From the NCBI RefSeq assembly GCF_918797505.1, contig NC_092793.1:87246411-87310410 (forward strand): a stretch of DNA of 64,000 nucleotides, read 5' to 3'. The position numbers and the translations under genes were made by a program. Below the pieces are notes generated by a model. The model searched no databases. It was not told the origin of the DNA and saw only the letters and a program-made list of their open reading frames with translations. The DNA is from Bemisia tabaci (lineage: Eukaryota > Arthropoda > Insecta > Hemiptera > Aleyrodidae). Shown piece after piece: positions 1 to 12,189 of this stretch. Every line of letters starts with the position of its first letter. The first letter of the stretch is position 1.

Positions 1-566
1 TGAATAGAAGCATTCTACATTTTTGGGTACTTCATAAAACAGTAGCTTTTAGGACGATTATGTGCCACACGTCACACAATATATTTTTGATTGAATTATT
101 TCTTGCTCAAACATTGTATATGGGTGAGTAATTGAGGGAATGCATTTTGTCACAATGGGCGCAAAGGTGACAATCGACCATCTTCACATATTTTACTTCT
201 TGAGTAGGCCCCAACAATATATTTAAAGCACTTCGATTCATACATAGGCCTGACATGAAATCTGAGGGTGAACACTGAAAAAACACTAATGTTAGGTGTT
301 CCATGATTTTGGCTCTCTCACCCAAATTTGAACCTCCGTATCATGGCCGCAAGATGTGAAGAGGTTCTGGAGACGATTCAGGATCCTTTCGTGCAATGAA
401 CTCTGTAATACGTAGCTTTTAGACACCATAGAATCTCACCATTGAAAGGTGTGTAGAGCCTTTTGCTGTTTTCTTAAAATTTCGATGATGATCACTACCC
501 ATTAAGTATCACACCTCCATGCGATAACTTTAGCTTGGCACTATTTACAGCCTCAGACTACAATTA
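1..566. other. Unassigned intron or flank sequence
   Basis: AT-rich sequence with no convincing exon, RNA gene or repeat. If the minus-strand TOP1-like gene is real, this lies inside its fourth intron, downstream of the exon at 1241-1398. The short open frames here have no recognisable motif or splice context. Confidence 0.4.
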
Positions 567-1187
567 AATGGGCCTGTTGCAAACTTTTGCTAGAGCAAAA
601 CTAAGAGTTGTTTCTTATAGATAATGCCTCAAAAATCACGATGAGCGCATCGGCAAACTCTGAAATGCACTCATAACTTCACAAACTGCGTAAGAAATTT
701 GCGGTTTTTTGAGCTTCCCGCTTCAAAAACGATACTACGGCACAGGTGAACATTTTGTAAGAGGAGTCGTTCCATTGTCGGCAATAATCATCATAGCCGA
801 CGCCAATCCGCCAAAACACGTTTGATGGGACGAGATAACACCTGAACTGGATTAGACCAGATAACAATCGGTGTGTTAACGTTCATATTTTCCACGCCCG
901 AATTGATTGACCTTGAACTCTCCTTGAATTACGCGCGGAACTGCGTGCAAGCGTCGGCCATGATGAATATCGCCGACGATGGAGCGACTCCTCTTACAAA
1001 ATGTTCACCTATGCCGTAGTATCGTTTTTGAAGCGGGAAGCTTAAAAAAACGCAAATTTCTTACGCAGATTGTGAAGTTATGAGTGCATTTCAGACTTTG
1101 CCGATGCGCTCATCGTGATTTTTGAGGCATTATCTATAAGAAACAACTCTTATTTTTGCTCTAGCAAAAGTTTGCAACAGGCCCATT
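567..1187. repeat. Palindromic element, arms about 240 bp
   Basis: The left arm (about 567-806) is the reverse complement of the right arm (about 948-1187), with scattered mismatches and a loop of about 140 bp. The ends read AATGGGCCTGTTGC and GCAACAGGCCCATT. Open frames inside are not conserved between the arms. A non-autonomous DNA transposon of fold-back or MITE type is the likeliest explanation. It lies in an intron of the TOP1-like gene, so a transcript would contain a long hairpin. Confidence 0.8.
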
Positions 1188-1240
1188 GACCTAAAAAACT
1201 TCAAGGTGTTAAAATTTTATAGTAAATACAGTCATGTAAC

Positions 1241-1398
1241 CTGTTAGAACTAGAGCTGCTTTTTTCTTTTTCTTTGCCAGATGAGGAACTGCTTTTGTGC
1301 TCCTTATCTTTGTCTCGATCTTTCTCCCTGTATCTATCTTTGTCCCGATCTTTATCCTTGCTTTTACTTTTGTGACTACTGCTACTTTGACTATGATC
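1241..1398 (-). CDS. TOP1: TOP1-like gene, exon 4 (K/D/R/S-rich N-terminal tail)
   Basis: On the minus strand, an acceptor ending TTTTTAG precedes 158 bp of open frame that ends at AACAG|GTTACA. The exon begins in phase 0 with DHSQSSSSHKSKSKDKDRDK, continues as Lys/Asp/Arg repeats, and closes with serine/lysine clusters. Upstream exons join to it without breaking frame. Eukaryotic DNA topoisomerase I carries a long, disordered, highly charged N-terminal tail of this type that directs it to the nucleus and nucleolus; the fly protein has similar Ser/Lys/Asp/Arg runs. The conserved core and catalytic tyrosine domains would lie further left, outside the window. The composition is low-complexity, so other nuclear K/D/R/S-rich proteins such as splicing factors remain possible. 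Confidence 0.55.
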
Positions 1399-1675
1399 CT
1401 AAAAACCAACAAACGAGAGTTAAATTAACATTCAAAGGTAAACAAACCACCTCATAAAGACTCTAGTCCAAATAACTTTATTCTATAAACCGAAGGCTTT
1501 TTAAAACTACAGTGAGAAGTATGCTTGAAAATAGAGCAGTTAATGCAGTAGGGCTGTTGCAGCATCCTGGCATTACCTTGATATTTGTCAAATCCTCTTA
1601 TTTAGAAATAAACATTGTATTAAATTCACTGACTTTAAGAAAAAAGCTTGCCAAAAGAGAGAAAAAAAAAAACCC

Positions 1676-2834
1676 CTTTGAAGAGCGGTGCTAAAAATGG
1701 CACGATTTCAGACCGCGGGGATTTTTCTGAAATTGGTCCTAAACAATACCTTATGATACCCTAAAACTCTGGTAAAAATTTTAACTTGATGATACGAACG
1801 GTTTTTGAGTAATGGGGCGGGCAAAGTTGCCAAATCCCCAACATTCTTGACAGCGTTTTTACAGCAAAAACGACAGGGAAAATGGACGAAAAAGTGCATC
1901 ATTGATGGGTTTTGGCGGTAAATGTTCTTATCAGTCCCCCGTGCAAATGTCTGTGTTCAGTTTTAACAATTTTCACCACAAAGTGGTCCAAAATGGGGGA
2001 AATCAAGGGCAAATCAGGATTCAACATCAAAATTTCTAAAAAATGGAAGTAAAATTGTTTGTCTCCTGCGAATTTCATGGCTAAAATTGTTCTTATCGGT
2101 CCTCAATGCATAGAATTGGGTTCAGCATCACAAATTTTCTTCACACAGTGGTTCTAGCTGGGGGGATAGTGGACAAATTAAAACTTTCTGTCAAACTTTT
2201 CAAAATGAAGTAAAACTGTTGGTCCCCTGCAGAGTTCAGATCCTGGATGAATTCATGTATTTAATTTTTTTACATTATTATTGTAAGCCAGACCATGTTG
2301 TTCACAGAACTTCGTTAAAGATTAGATTTTGTAGTATTATTTGTTTTAGCATTGCATTAAAAATAATTGGTGAGCTTCTTCACCACGACACGGTACTAAT
2401 CTTGGAAGAATTTTTTTGTTCATTTTATTTTATTTGTGTTACTTATTTTTTATTATTCTTTTTTTCTTTTCTATTGTCTTATTTTCTTATTGTTTTTTGG
2501 TATTTTTATACTTCTTGTTTTTTTCACTATTTCTTTTATTTTCTGTTTTTTCAGTTCTTTTTTGGGCTTTTGAAAGCTGTTGTATAATTTTGTGGCGGCT
2601 AGCCACCACTCCGCCAACCAGCGCAGCTCATTGGCTGGAGCTCGACGCTGTCACGGCTATATCTAGCCGCGAGCTCATCTCACCTGTCACTCCGCGCCCG
2701 TACGTCACAGGGGACTTACGTCGCACAGCACCCAGCGGAGCACATGCAGCCGGCCGGCTTGCCCTTTCCAACGGCTCTTCTCAGAGCCACCACACGATGA
2801 GCACCTCACATGGCCTAGTCCATAATTTCTTCAT

Positions 2835-2886
<52 letters not shown>

Positions 2887-3560
2887 CTGAAAGTCTGCAT
2901 ATTACCATTTCTAGACCTCATTCGTTCAGTTCTAACGGATAAAAATAGATCACTTCTAATGGCTACTAATGTATTTTGAATTGACATCTTGTGAATCTAG
3001 CAAAAAATCTCATAGATTTACATTATTTCTTTAAAAATTTCGACAGAGGATCTTAAGTTGTCCATGATTTCCCCCATTTTGGACCGGTGTGCGATGAAAA
3101 TTTGAAAAACTGAACACAATTTTAAGCGTTGAGGACCGATAAAAATATCATTAGCCATGAGCTCTGCAGGAGACCAACAATATTTCTTCCATAATTAAGA
3201 ATATTGACAAAAAGTCCTGATTTGTCTGCGATTTCCCTCCATTTTGGAATACTGTGTGGTGAAAATTTTTGGGACTGAACGCATATATGTGCACACGGGT
3301 CGATAAGAACATATACAGCCAAAACTCATCAAAGGTGCACTTTTTTTGTTCATTTTCCCTGTTAAGAATGATGGCGATTTGGTAACTTTGCCCCCCCCCC
3401 CCCCCATTTACTCAAAAACGGTTCCAATACTCAGGCTAAAATTTATACCAGAGTTTTAGAGTGTCATAAGGTGTCGTTTGCGCCCGGTTTCAGAAAAATC
3501 CCCGCGGTCTGAAATTATGCCCAAATACGACCGTTTTTAGGGTCGCTCTTTGGAGCAAGA
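1676..3560. repeat. Diverged long inverted repeat with GC-rich insert and poly-T tract
   Basis: The outer arms (about 1680-2215 and about 3050-3552) are imperfect reverse complements. For example, a stretch around CAGACCGCGGGGATTTTTCT near 1711 is mirrored near 3500. The centre holds a T-rich stretch (2240-2590), a GC-rich block (2590-2830) with the small inverted repeat GCGGCTAG/CTAGCCGC, and a run of about 42 T (2840-2881). The central block looks inserted. A poly-T end suggests a retroposed sequence, but I do not recognise its body. Confidence 0.6.
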
Positions 3561-3683
3561 AATGTTAAGGGTATTTGGACCAAGTTCAACAGAAACGCAC
3601 CAAGTCTCATTTTGAGTAAAAAGGAGTTTAAATTCGACTAGTTGTAAATATACTTCTGTCAAAAGTTTCCAGTCAAGAAAACA

Positions 3684-4995
3684 TACAAGGTGTCCCAAAA
3701 GTCCCTTCCACCCCCTCCAAAATTTTACCTGATTAATATTTTGAGACGAAACTTAGGGGATGTCCATAGATCAATGTTAGCTACATTTGGGGCACCCCAA
3801 CATTATCGCTCCCCCCCCCCCTTTTGTGACATGTCAATCGAAAGAGGGTAAAAAAAGAAAATTTTTAGCGAAAACTGCAAGTCAAAATCTTGATTTTTGA
3901 CCCAATGGCGGCCGGTCAAAGCTCAGAATAACAGGAATTTGACATCTCCGTTTTTGTTGACGGATTGGGACGGAACCTGGTATCCGCGCGTTTTTAGAGA
4001 CAAGAAAAACGATTCTGGCACTAATTTTCCGGAAAATTCTGTCCTTTTCAAAATGGCAGCGGCCAAAATGACAACTTAGAGCGGCAAGAGAATATTTAGA
4101 CTGCTTATCGGTGGATTTGCATGAAATTAGGTATCCGCGGGTATTTTGGCACGAAAAAAACGAATCTTTCATTGGATTTTTGAACTTCTGAATAAGTTCA
4201 GAGTGGCGCCGGAAAAATGGCGGAAACTTGGTACTACGGACGCTTACGGTTGGATTCGCATAAAACTCGGCCGCCATGTGGAAAGTGTTTCAGATTTCAA
4301 GATTTAATGCGAAAAAGTTATTTTTGTCAGGCCAGAGACCATCAGGACCCCGAGATTCATGCGAATCCAACCGTAAGCGTCCGTAGTACCAGTTCCGCCA
4401 TTTTTCCGGCGCCATTCTGAACTTATTCAGAATTTCAAAAATCCAATGAAAGATTCGTTTTACTCATGCCGAAATACTCACGGATACCAAGTTTTGTGCA
4501 AATCCACCGATAAGCAGTCTAAATATTCTCTTGCTGCTCTAGGTCGCCATTTTGACCGCCGCCATTTTGAAGAGGACAGATTTTCCGGCGAACTAATGCC
4601 AGAATCGTTTTTCTTGCCCCAAAAAGCCCCGATATACCAGGCTTCGTCCAAATCCGTAATAAAAACGGAAACGTAAAATCTCCGTTATTTTGAGCTTTGA
4701 CCAGCCGCCATTGGGTCAAAAATCAAGATTTTGACTTGCGATTTTCGCAAAAAATGTTCTTCATTTACGCTATTTCGATTGATGTGTCACAAAGGATGGG
4801 GGGGGGGGGGGTTGCCATTTGAAAAAAAAGGCTGGGGTCCGTAACCATTCCCTATTGGGGGGGGGGGGGGGGGGCGAAAATGTTGAGGGTCCTATATGCG
4901 GCTAACATTAATCTATGAACATACCTAAAGTTTCGTTTCAAAATATTGATACAAATTTTTTTAAGACAGGGTGGAGGGGATTTTTGGGACTCTCA
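3684..4995. repeat. Palindromic element, arms about 600 bp, G/C runs near both ends
   Basis: The sequence from about 3690 to the centre near 4310 is mirrored back to about 4992 (ends ACAAGGTGTCCCAAAAGTCC and TTTTTGGGACTCTCAGTA). Poly-C (about 3811) and poly-G (about 4798 and 4858) tracts occupy matching places near the two ends. Its internal 'NNATGGCGGCCGGTCAAAG' stretches also occur in the palindrome at 58431-59738, so the two are diverged members of one family. The short open frames are mirror copies of each other, not genes. Confidence 0.75.
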
Positions 4996-5853
4996 GTACG
5001 AATGAATACCTTCAAAAAGGACAGGAATCCAATTTTCATTATTCTTTTTTTTTTTTTGGCATTCTTGAACTCTCTCTTCACGGAGCATTCATATTCCTGT
5101 GCGTCTGTCACTCGCGTTCGAAGTAGCAGACTACCGCTGCTGCCTCTGGTAATATGATAACAGCAACCAAAGGGGTTTAAAAACGCAACAAAAAGAAAAA
5201 GAAAGAAAAAAAACCCGATAAGGAAAACTGGATTTTCGCCTATTCATGAAAGCACTGTCATCAAAGTAGTGGTTAAACATTGTCTTCAACTTTCATTCTC
5301 GCGAAGGAATAAAGCTTTAAGTACCTAAACCTCTTCAAACTTGCATTTCTGTTGAACTCCGCCCATTTCAGATGCAAGATTTCTTACATTTTTATCCATT
5401 AATAATTCGGATATTCTCAAACGAAAAAAATTTTAAGTTCTTTGTGCATCTATTGTTCTTTGGCGGGCTGAAGAAGTAAAAATTGATCTGATAAATTGCA
5501 GGGAAAAAATTCTATGATAAAATTGACCTTTTCGCTCGGAGGGTGTAAGGGTTAATAGGGGTTGTGAAGGGTTGGAGAAAGTTCTCTTTTTTTCTTTCTT
5601 TTTCTTTCTCTAACTTTTATATTTCTTTTTAGAGTTAAGTATAATCAGTTTCCGTCACGAGTAAGAATTTAAGACGATGGCAGACTCCTCTTAGCACAAG
5701 GTTCAATGTTAGTAGGTGGATAGGTTGTATAAATAGAAAATTTTCATGTACATTTCTTGAATGAAAAATCTTGAATCTTAAAAATAAACAAAAGCAAAAT
5801 GACAGTTATCCATCCAACTTAGAGTACCTATTTACGGTATGTAAGGTCATTTG
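4996..5853. other. Unassigned intron sequence
   Basis: AT-rich, with poly-A and poly-T runs. No exon, RNA gene or repeat was recognised. Confidence 0.4.
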
Positions 5854-6491
5854 AGGGGCTTGGAAGACAAGGCACATAGGTGCAGTTCTAGAAATTCGAG
5901 ATTAGAGATCACAGCCCAGCCGCCTCAGCTGCAAGCCATAGCTCGTTGCGCTCGTATTTCAACAGATGAGATACAAGAAAACGACTGGTCCTCACTGAAA
6001 GCACAATAGATAAAAACAGGAAGGAAAGGCAAAGGGAAATCAAAAATCCGAACCATTTCGAGTTCTGTTGTGTCAAAAAGGAAGGATGGAAATAAAAATT
6101 AAATCTTGTGCTCAGAAGCATGTCTTTGATCAAAATTGACTGTGCGTGTTTTTTGGTAGTTGAAGATAAGGTCTATCAGAATACCAAGCGATTTTGTCTG
6201 GAAGTAATTTGACGCGGAGAAAACAGCGAATGAGATAAGTGCATTTTTCGATGAAGGGGACGTGGGATAAGTGCGACCTACCGTCACTTTGAGCCCAACT
6301 GCTGGCCTCAATATGAATGAGCTGAGCTGAGCTGAAAATTTCAGTAGATGTTCATGAAGGTATGAGACGAACACTTATACATTTTGAAGGTATTCGGAAC
6401 ACTCTATATGTCTGAGTAAAATGCAGAACTTAAAACTCTTTTTTTCGAAATAATAAAAACTGCACTTATGCCCCTTGTCTTCCAAGCCCCT
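5854..6491. mobile_element. MITE with 47-bp terminal inverted repeats (AGGGGCTTGGAAGACAAGG)
   Basis: The left end AGGGGCTTGGAAGACAAGG is mirrored exactly at the right end, and weaker complementarity continues to about 47 bp. The element is directly flanked by CATTTG (5848-5853 and 6492-6497), a probable 6-bp TSD. There is no transposase frame. It sits in the intron between exons 4 and 3 of the TOP1-like gene. Confidence 0.75.
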
Positions 6492-6844
6492 CATTTGTAC
6501 CTATTTAGAATGAGGGACAATTGTGCAGTTTTTTTAATGGTTCATGAGTTGTACCTTTTATTGAAGCGGAGCTCTTACAGTTATAAGTGAACAAATGCTC
6601 CTATTGATTGATAGGCCTCAGAAAGTCACAGAAAAAATACTCTATGTGATGTGACGTTACAAACTAGGCAGATTGTACCCTAAAGAGTGGATTTCAGACT
6701 TGTTTTAAGTCCCTGTCGTGATTTTCGTGCGATTTGACAAAGGGAAAGTTTATTCACTTGCCAATATCTGAGGCTTGCAACAGAGATATTAAGCATTTTC
6801 TTTTTTTTTAAAAAAAAAACTTGAGAGAGAAAATGCGGTCTTAC
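6492..6844. other. Unassigned intron sequence
   Basis: Nothing recognised beyond AT-rich sequence and a T/A run near 6800. It lies between the MITE and exon 3 of the TOP1-like gene. Confidence 0.4.
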
Positions 6845-6999
6845 TCGATGTTTGCTTGATGAACAGCTACTGTGCTTATTTTTATCTCTAGACCTTTCTT
6901 TATCTTTGTTGTCATGTGAATCACCATTCACCTCAGATGTTTCCTTCGGCTTATCAGAGAATCCATTTGAAATGCCGTTGACAACTGGATCATTCCATG
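6845..6999 (-). CDS. TOP1: TOP1-like gene, exon 3
   Basis: On the minus strand the acceptor TTCTAG precedes CATGG, and the donor is CATCGA|GTAAGA, a strong consensus. The 155-bp exon is entered in phase 1 (split codon G|CA) and leaves in phase 0. It reads AWNDPVVNGISNGFSDKP, then an acidic stretch, then DNKDKERSRDKNKHSS. The change from an acidic/Asn-Gly start to charged Lys/Asp/Arg repeats resembles the start of insect topoisomerase I, which also has 'NG' motifs before its Ser/Lys/Asp runs. Together exons 1-3 give exactly 240 coding bases, which supports the model. The identification is by composition and layout, not by a catalytic motif. Confidence 0.55.
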
Positions 7000-7079
7000 C
7001 TAGAATAAATAAAATCAGAGAATTGTCTAAATGTACAGGCTTCAGATAAAATTTGGAACACTTTTGCAACATTGTGCAC

Positions 7080-7440
7080 CCGGTGACATAGTTGACCCGC
7101 TAAGTTCTTTGCCAACCAATTCCAGCTGTTAGCATCTATGTAAGCTGCGCGCACTCCATCACCTGACACTTTTTTAGAATCTGTCACACATACCACCTGT
7201 TTTGATACAGACTTCACTGCAGTCAGCAACTTGTCTATAGGGCTGGACACACATTCACAGTGAAGCTTCAAAGTGGTGGCTGTTTAGTCAAGTGTTGCGC
7301 ATCGATGAGGTAATCAATGGCAACACTTGGCTTAACAGCCACCACTTTGAACGCATGTCCAGCCCTTATGTGATAGCCTCTTTCAGGGCCGCCACGACAT
7401 GGAAACTTGAACACAAAAACAACATGATTTATTACGGAAA
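7080..7440 (-). pseudogene. Coding-like fragment interrupted by a MITE, family unknown
   Basis: Two minus-strand reading-frame pieces flank the inverted-repeat element at 7239-7376. The upstream piece (about 7377-7440) ends FPCRGGPERGYHI. The downstream piece (about 7080-7238) runs IDKLLTAVKSVSKQVVCVTD and on through SWNWLAKNLAGQLCHRV. Removing the insertion with one target copy joins them in the same frame. Codon use and composition look protein-like, but I do not recognise the family. It may be an old transposon gene or a retrocopy rather than a TOP1-like exon, because it does not fit that gene's phase chain. Confidence 0.35.
7239..7376. mobile_element. Short MITE, TIR AGGGCTGGACA, probable TA target
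   Basis: GGGCTGGACACACATTC at the left is mirrored by GCATGTCCAGCCC at the right, and an inner stretch AAGTGGTGGCTGTT is mirrored as AACAGCCACCACTT. The flanks share TA, as expected for a Tc1/mariner-type insertion. It has no coding capacity and splits the coding-like fragment. Confidence 0.65.
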
Positions 7441-8451
7441 TCAAATCCAACTTTGAAGAAATATGAATGAATACAGCAATACAGCAATTTTTTAATGCAA
7501 GCTTACTGACCTTCTTAACCTCTCTTTACAGAATTTTTAGTATTCCAGCTTCCCTGATCCAGAAAAAAAAAAAGACATTATGGAATACTATCCCACTTAC
7601 TAACTACTTAGAATAATAATAAAGCGGGGAAAACAGAAAGAGAAAAAAAGGAATCGTGACAGAAGTAGAGGGGGTGATTTCACAATAAGGGGAAAAGTTA
7701 GCTTGCTGGTGTTCAAGGGTGCAAATTGTTCTTACCCGCTCAGTCGATGCCAAACTATGAAATTGCCTTGAAAAAATTTTGAAGGTTTTTTTTTTTTGTT
7801 CTTGGAGGTTTTCAGATTTTCATTTCTCATGGAATAATACGACTATGGGACACATCCACAAATAGTCCAAAGGCTAGACAAAATATTTGAGACGGTTTCC
7901 ACCCCCCCTCCCCCCCTCCCATCTTACGAGATGAGAGCGGTGGTGACGTCATTCTCTCTTTGAACCACGCTCGCTGAACAGCTGAGCTGACGCCATCTTT
8001 TTTAGTCAGTGCTTTGCTTCGCTCTCAGCCGGTCGACGATCTTGGTTCCGCCCGATTTTTCCATCTTTTCTTTTCTTTCGCTAAAGTAGTTTTTTCTCTT
8101 ATCTACTTTCCATCCATATCTTAAGGATCTGTTTCCTTGTTTGTAGTGTTCGTCACCCGCCGTGTTGAGTGAATAAATTCTCTTTTCATTTTCCGCAAGC
8201 GCGCCTTTTCATTTTCGCTACCTCACCTCACCAGAGCCTACCGGCTGCCCTCTGGGGCTTTTTCCCTTCTTGAGGCCTTAAACCGTTCATCAGCTTCTCT
8301 CGTTTCATTGTGATCAGTGCAAAGAGTTGACCTTCTTGCAAAAACACGGCGAGTTGCAGAAAATTGCATAGGTGGAGAACAATCTGCACCCCTGCCGGTG
8401 ATTTATGAAGAAGGTGACTTGGGGCAAAAAAAATTTAAAACAAAGGTGATC
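7441..8451. other. Unassigned intron sequence
   Basis: No exon recognised. The stretch 7960-8270 contains AATAAA-like sequence and pyrimidine-rich blocks that could come from a retroelement end, but no paired LTR was found. Confidence 0.35.
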
Positions 8452-8888
8452 CCACCAAAAACATTTCCATGTAAAGATGAACCGCCAAGCTAAAAATTTA
8501 AACATTCGTCGCCCGAGATGCAGTGACATCCAACAAAATAGACACCAAGTAATTTCATTACTGATGATTTAAAGTTTCTTCTCCTTTCAATTATTATCGG
8601 GAAAACGCAAAATAAGGACCAAAAAATAATTTAAAGAAATCGATACAAATTAAGATATTTTTTTTTGTATTACAATGGTACCAAAAAAATTGATTTTAAA
8701 TTATTCTCTCTTTTTTGTCTATATTTTGTGTTTACCCGATAATAATGTTTAAGGGAGAGGAAACTTTAGGATTTATTTTGATGAAATTTACTTGGTGTCT
8801 ATTTTGTCGGATATCACTGCATTTTGGGCGGCGAATGTTTATATTTTTAGCGTGGCAGTTCATCTTTACATGGAAATGTTTTTGGATG
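8452..8888. repeat. Palindromic element, arms about 200 bp
   Basis: The left side (ACATTTCCATGTAAAGATGA near 8460, ACACCAAGTAATTTCAT near 8543) is mirrored on the right (near 8877 and 8780). Complementarity continues inward through CGGGAAAACGCAAAATAA and its mirror near 8727. It looks like a non-autonomous fold-back element in an intron of the TOP1-like gene. Confidence 0.75.
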
Positions 8889-11490
8889 GAAATTATGGAG
8901 TTTTTCACTGAAGTTCACATATGGATAAAAAGAAAATAACGGTCGGATTCTTGAAGATACATTTTGTTTTCAATTGATGAGATGCATGAAAACTTTACGA
9001 AAGGTTGGTAGATTTTTGAGTAGCACTAAAAGTTATGCACAATATGTAACGTAGCTAATGCGAATATTGAAAATTGACTAAAAATTTGAGTTTCTCGTCG
9101 AAAAATACCCCCAAGCACAGAATTTCACGAAAACCGATGGAACGGGAGCAGAGATAGCATTTTAGGCCACATCCGCCGTCTTGGATTTGCGAATTTTGAA
9201 AATTTGACCAATATTTTGAGTTTCCCATGGAAAAATAACGCAGTAGTACATGAGATGTCCGATTACGAGCAAGATGAACTTGTCCAGTGAAATATACTCC
9301 TCTCGCCTTTATTCCTTTTCTTCTTGAGGACGAGGAAGAAAAAAAGGAAATGAGAAAACAGAAGAAGACAATAATAAAAAAGAAGTACTTCAAAGGAAAG
9401 AAATAGTAGATGAAGATGAGGTACAGGAAAAAGAAAGGGGATAAGAACAAGGAGAAGAGGAAGGGGAAAAAGAATAAGACGACACAATAATGCAAACATT
9501 GTGTGAAGCAGCGATGTTGCGAGGAACGTTCATATTAATAAACCTTCGTAATTCACTTGATAATTAGTTCAAAAAGATCGTCACAAAAACGGCACTCCCC
9601 TGTCCAAACAGGAAGAACCATTGGACTAGAAGTTTTCGATTAGTTGTTTCATCCAATTTTTAGATAATCAAATAATTGGTAATGGATTACTAATCGAATA
9701 GAATCAAAATTAAATCGTTAATTCGTATCCTTAGAAAACAAATTGAGGGCCGTTAAAAGAGGCTCTTTTTTTAAATTTTATCCTCCACCTTCCTCTTGCA
9801 AGATACTTAGACAGCTCCTCCTTCTTCTTGGAGATAAACTTCTCTAATTGGGGGGGGGGGGGGGGGGAGGGCAAGGAAAAGAACGTGCCAGAGCACTCAA
9901 TGGTTTACAGTCTGCCTGAGAAAGATGCAGGAAGATTAATTTATTTAATAGGGCTTTCTTATAATCTTTAGAATGATGAAATCAAGTATGAAAAAGTTCA
10001 GATACTATTCTTATTATGATACACTTTTTCCATTAGACTGAAATTCTTCTTCCCTGGTACATATTTGTTTTTCGACGGAATATGGCCAAAAATCTTTTGT
10101 TCTCCCATAGAGTATTCACATTTGAAACTTTAGACTATTGCACAAAGCTAGGTTTCAACTTCCAGAACTCTCACAATTTTAGCTTTGACATAACTTCAAT
10201 TGCAGAATTCGAGCAGACGCCTGGTAAGTCTAACTGGAATTTCGGGTACACAGCTGTTTCTTTGGCCTACTGTATGTTTATTAGGTCGCTGATTCCGAAT
10301 CTCCAGTTTTTTACACCCGTCAGGTGTGTATTCGCCGCCATATTGAAAAAACGGCCTAAAAAGGCCTTTTTTGCGGTTCTTTTTACAAAATTACAGCTTC
10401 GGACAGGACCACTGAGCGGCCGGTCGGCGCTCAGTGGGCCTCTAAAATAGCGCTGCGGAGCTGTAATTTTAAAAACGTAAATTATTTGGAAGTATCTGCA
10501 ATTTCTGAACTCAGCGACCCTCAAGAGTCCTTTATAAAGCATTTTGCGCAGTTTGAACATTCAATCTGATCTAATAACAGTCAAATCCGACTTTTTTGCG
10601 CGCAAAAATCGGTCGGCGCGCGTTGAGCGGAAACTTCAATCGATCATAACTCCGGAACCGTTTGGTTCCCCAGCTTAATGGACCACTCGTTGGATGCGGA
10701 AAAAGACGAACAATTTAAAAAACTGGTTTTGGTTCAAATAAAAAATTGAGATCTTTGTAAATTTTTCGTTTAAAAGAAATTTTCTGGACCTAAAAACTGG
10801 AAAAAAGCACATATGTTGACTTAAAAATGTGATATCGGGATTTCGACCTTTAGAATCGTAAAGTATGCAATTATAGACGATTCTTCGTCCAAACCGGACC
10901 TCGATATCTTTCTTTGTTCAAGAGATATCGAGGTTCACAGGTTTTGACTTCCACCCCCCCTAGCTCCCCCCCAAAATTTTTTGGGGGTCTGAAAATTTGG
11001 GAAAAGAAGCGCTCAAGTATGAGTAATCAATAGACAAAGTCTGAAGAACTTCCAGAGGGGGGGGGGGGGGCGAAAAAAGCCGTTTTTGCATCAAGCTCTT
11101 TCATCAGCTATTCGAAACATTAACAAAATCCGGAATTTTTCTCATGCTCTCTCAATATTTTAAAATACCGCTCAAAATGGCGGCAAATTCACACCAAATA
11201 CATGTAAGGAAACTTCAGACTCGGATTTAGCGATTCAAAAACATGGGGCAGGCCAAAAAAGAAACTGGGTGCCCGAAATTCCAGGTAGCCTCATTTTTAG
11301 CTACCAGGTGCCTGGACTAAATTTTCACATACGTTTTTGATACCATGTGGAAAATAATGATAATACCACGAAAAATGGAGTTTTTGTATTTCGATTTATC
11401 AGTAGGAAATAATCGATTAAACATCTAATAGAAATTTTAACAATCAATTCAATAATCGAGTCGAAAGACATCCGATTAAACCGTCAATTA
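8889..11490. other. Unassigned intron sequence with a small perfect hairpin
   Basis: No supported exon. Features seen: purine-rich 9300-9480, poly-G tracts near 9850 and 11057, and a GC-rich hairpin at about 10407-10438 (CCACTGAGC paired with GCTCAGTGG). The short open frames lack splice context and known motifs. Confidence 0.4.
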
Positions 11491-11549
11491 ATTGCCAATC
11501 AAAAACCTCTACATCAGACCGTATTTCATGTTGATCCTGTTAATAGGTT

Positions 11550-12130
11550 GTTTTGCTTCCACAGATGGGCAAACGTCAGAAAGCCACAGAAAACTGAGCC
11601 TGAGGTTTTTGAAACGTCGTATCTCTCTAGATGATGAATTCAAGAACATCAGTCACCAAGACTGCTGTCTTTCTAAAGTCACTGAATCATCACATCAATA
11701 TCCTATTCGATCAGCTAAGGTGTTTTTCTGCTTGTGAGCAAATGTTGAAAGTCGCATAAAACTGACTACATACTCATGTTTTTAAAACGTCATATCGCAC
11801 TTGGTATCTTGTTCAAAAACATCAGACACAGAGGAGGCTCTTCTCTGAATCTTGAAGAATTATCATGCCAATTTTCAGCATAATCCGTCGAGTACTGAGT
11901 ATTTCTGTCACAAATAGGAAAACACAAAATGTCAGAGAAAACTGCAAAAACTAGTCTCTGTTTCATGACCTTAAAAACGTCATATCTCCGTTGATAACAA
12001 GTTTTGAAACATCCGACACCAAAAGGTATGGTTTTTGAATCTTGAAAAATCATCACGCCAAATTTAAGCATGATCCTTCGAGTAGTTTTTCTGCTACAGG
12101 TGAGCAAAAGTTGAAAAGTGGCGAAAATCG
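11550..12130. repeat. Diverged direct repeats, period about 200 bp
   Basis: Three similar blocks share AACGTCATATC (or AACGTCGTATC), then AACATCAG/ATCCGAC, then TCTTGAAGAATTATCATGCC-like sequence. Divergence is high. No function is apparent. Confidence 0.5.
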
Positions 12131-12189
12131 GCAATTCCTATTATTTTTGGCACAGTTACAGCGTCGACCGACGCTTATCGGCTTATAGC

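Noticed and set aside
2219..2883. 122- and 155-residue hydrophobic frames
   Set aside because: Phe/Leu runs come from T-rich low-complexity DNA and a poly-T tract.
7960..8290. Possible LTR end (AATAAA-like signal, pyrimidine tracts)
   Set aside because: No second LTR, primer-binding site or gag/pol frame was found nearby.
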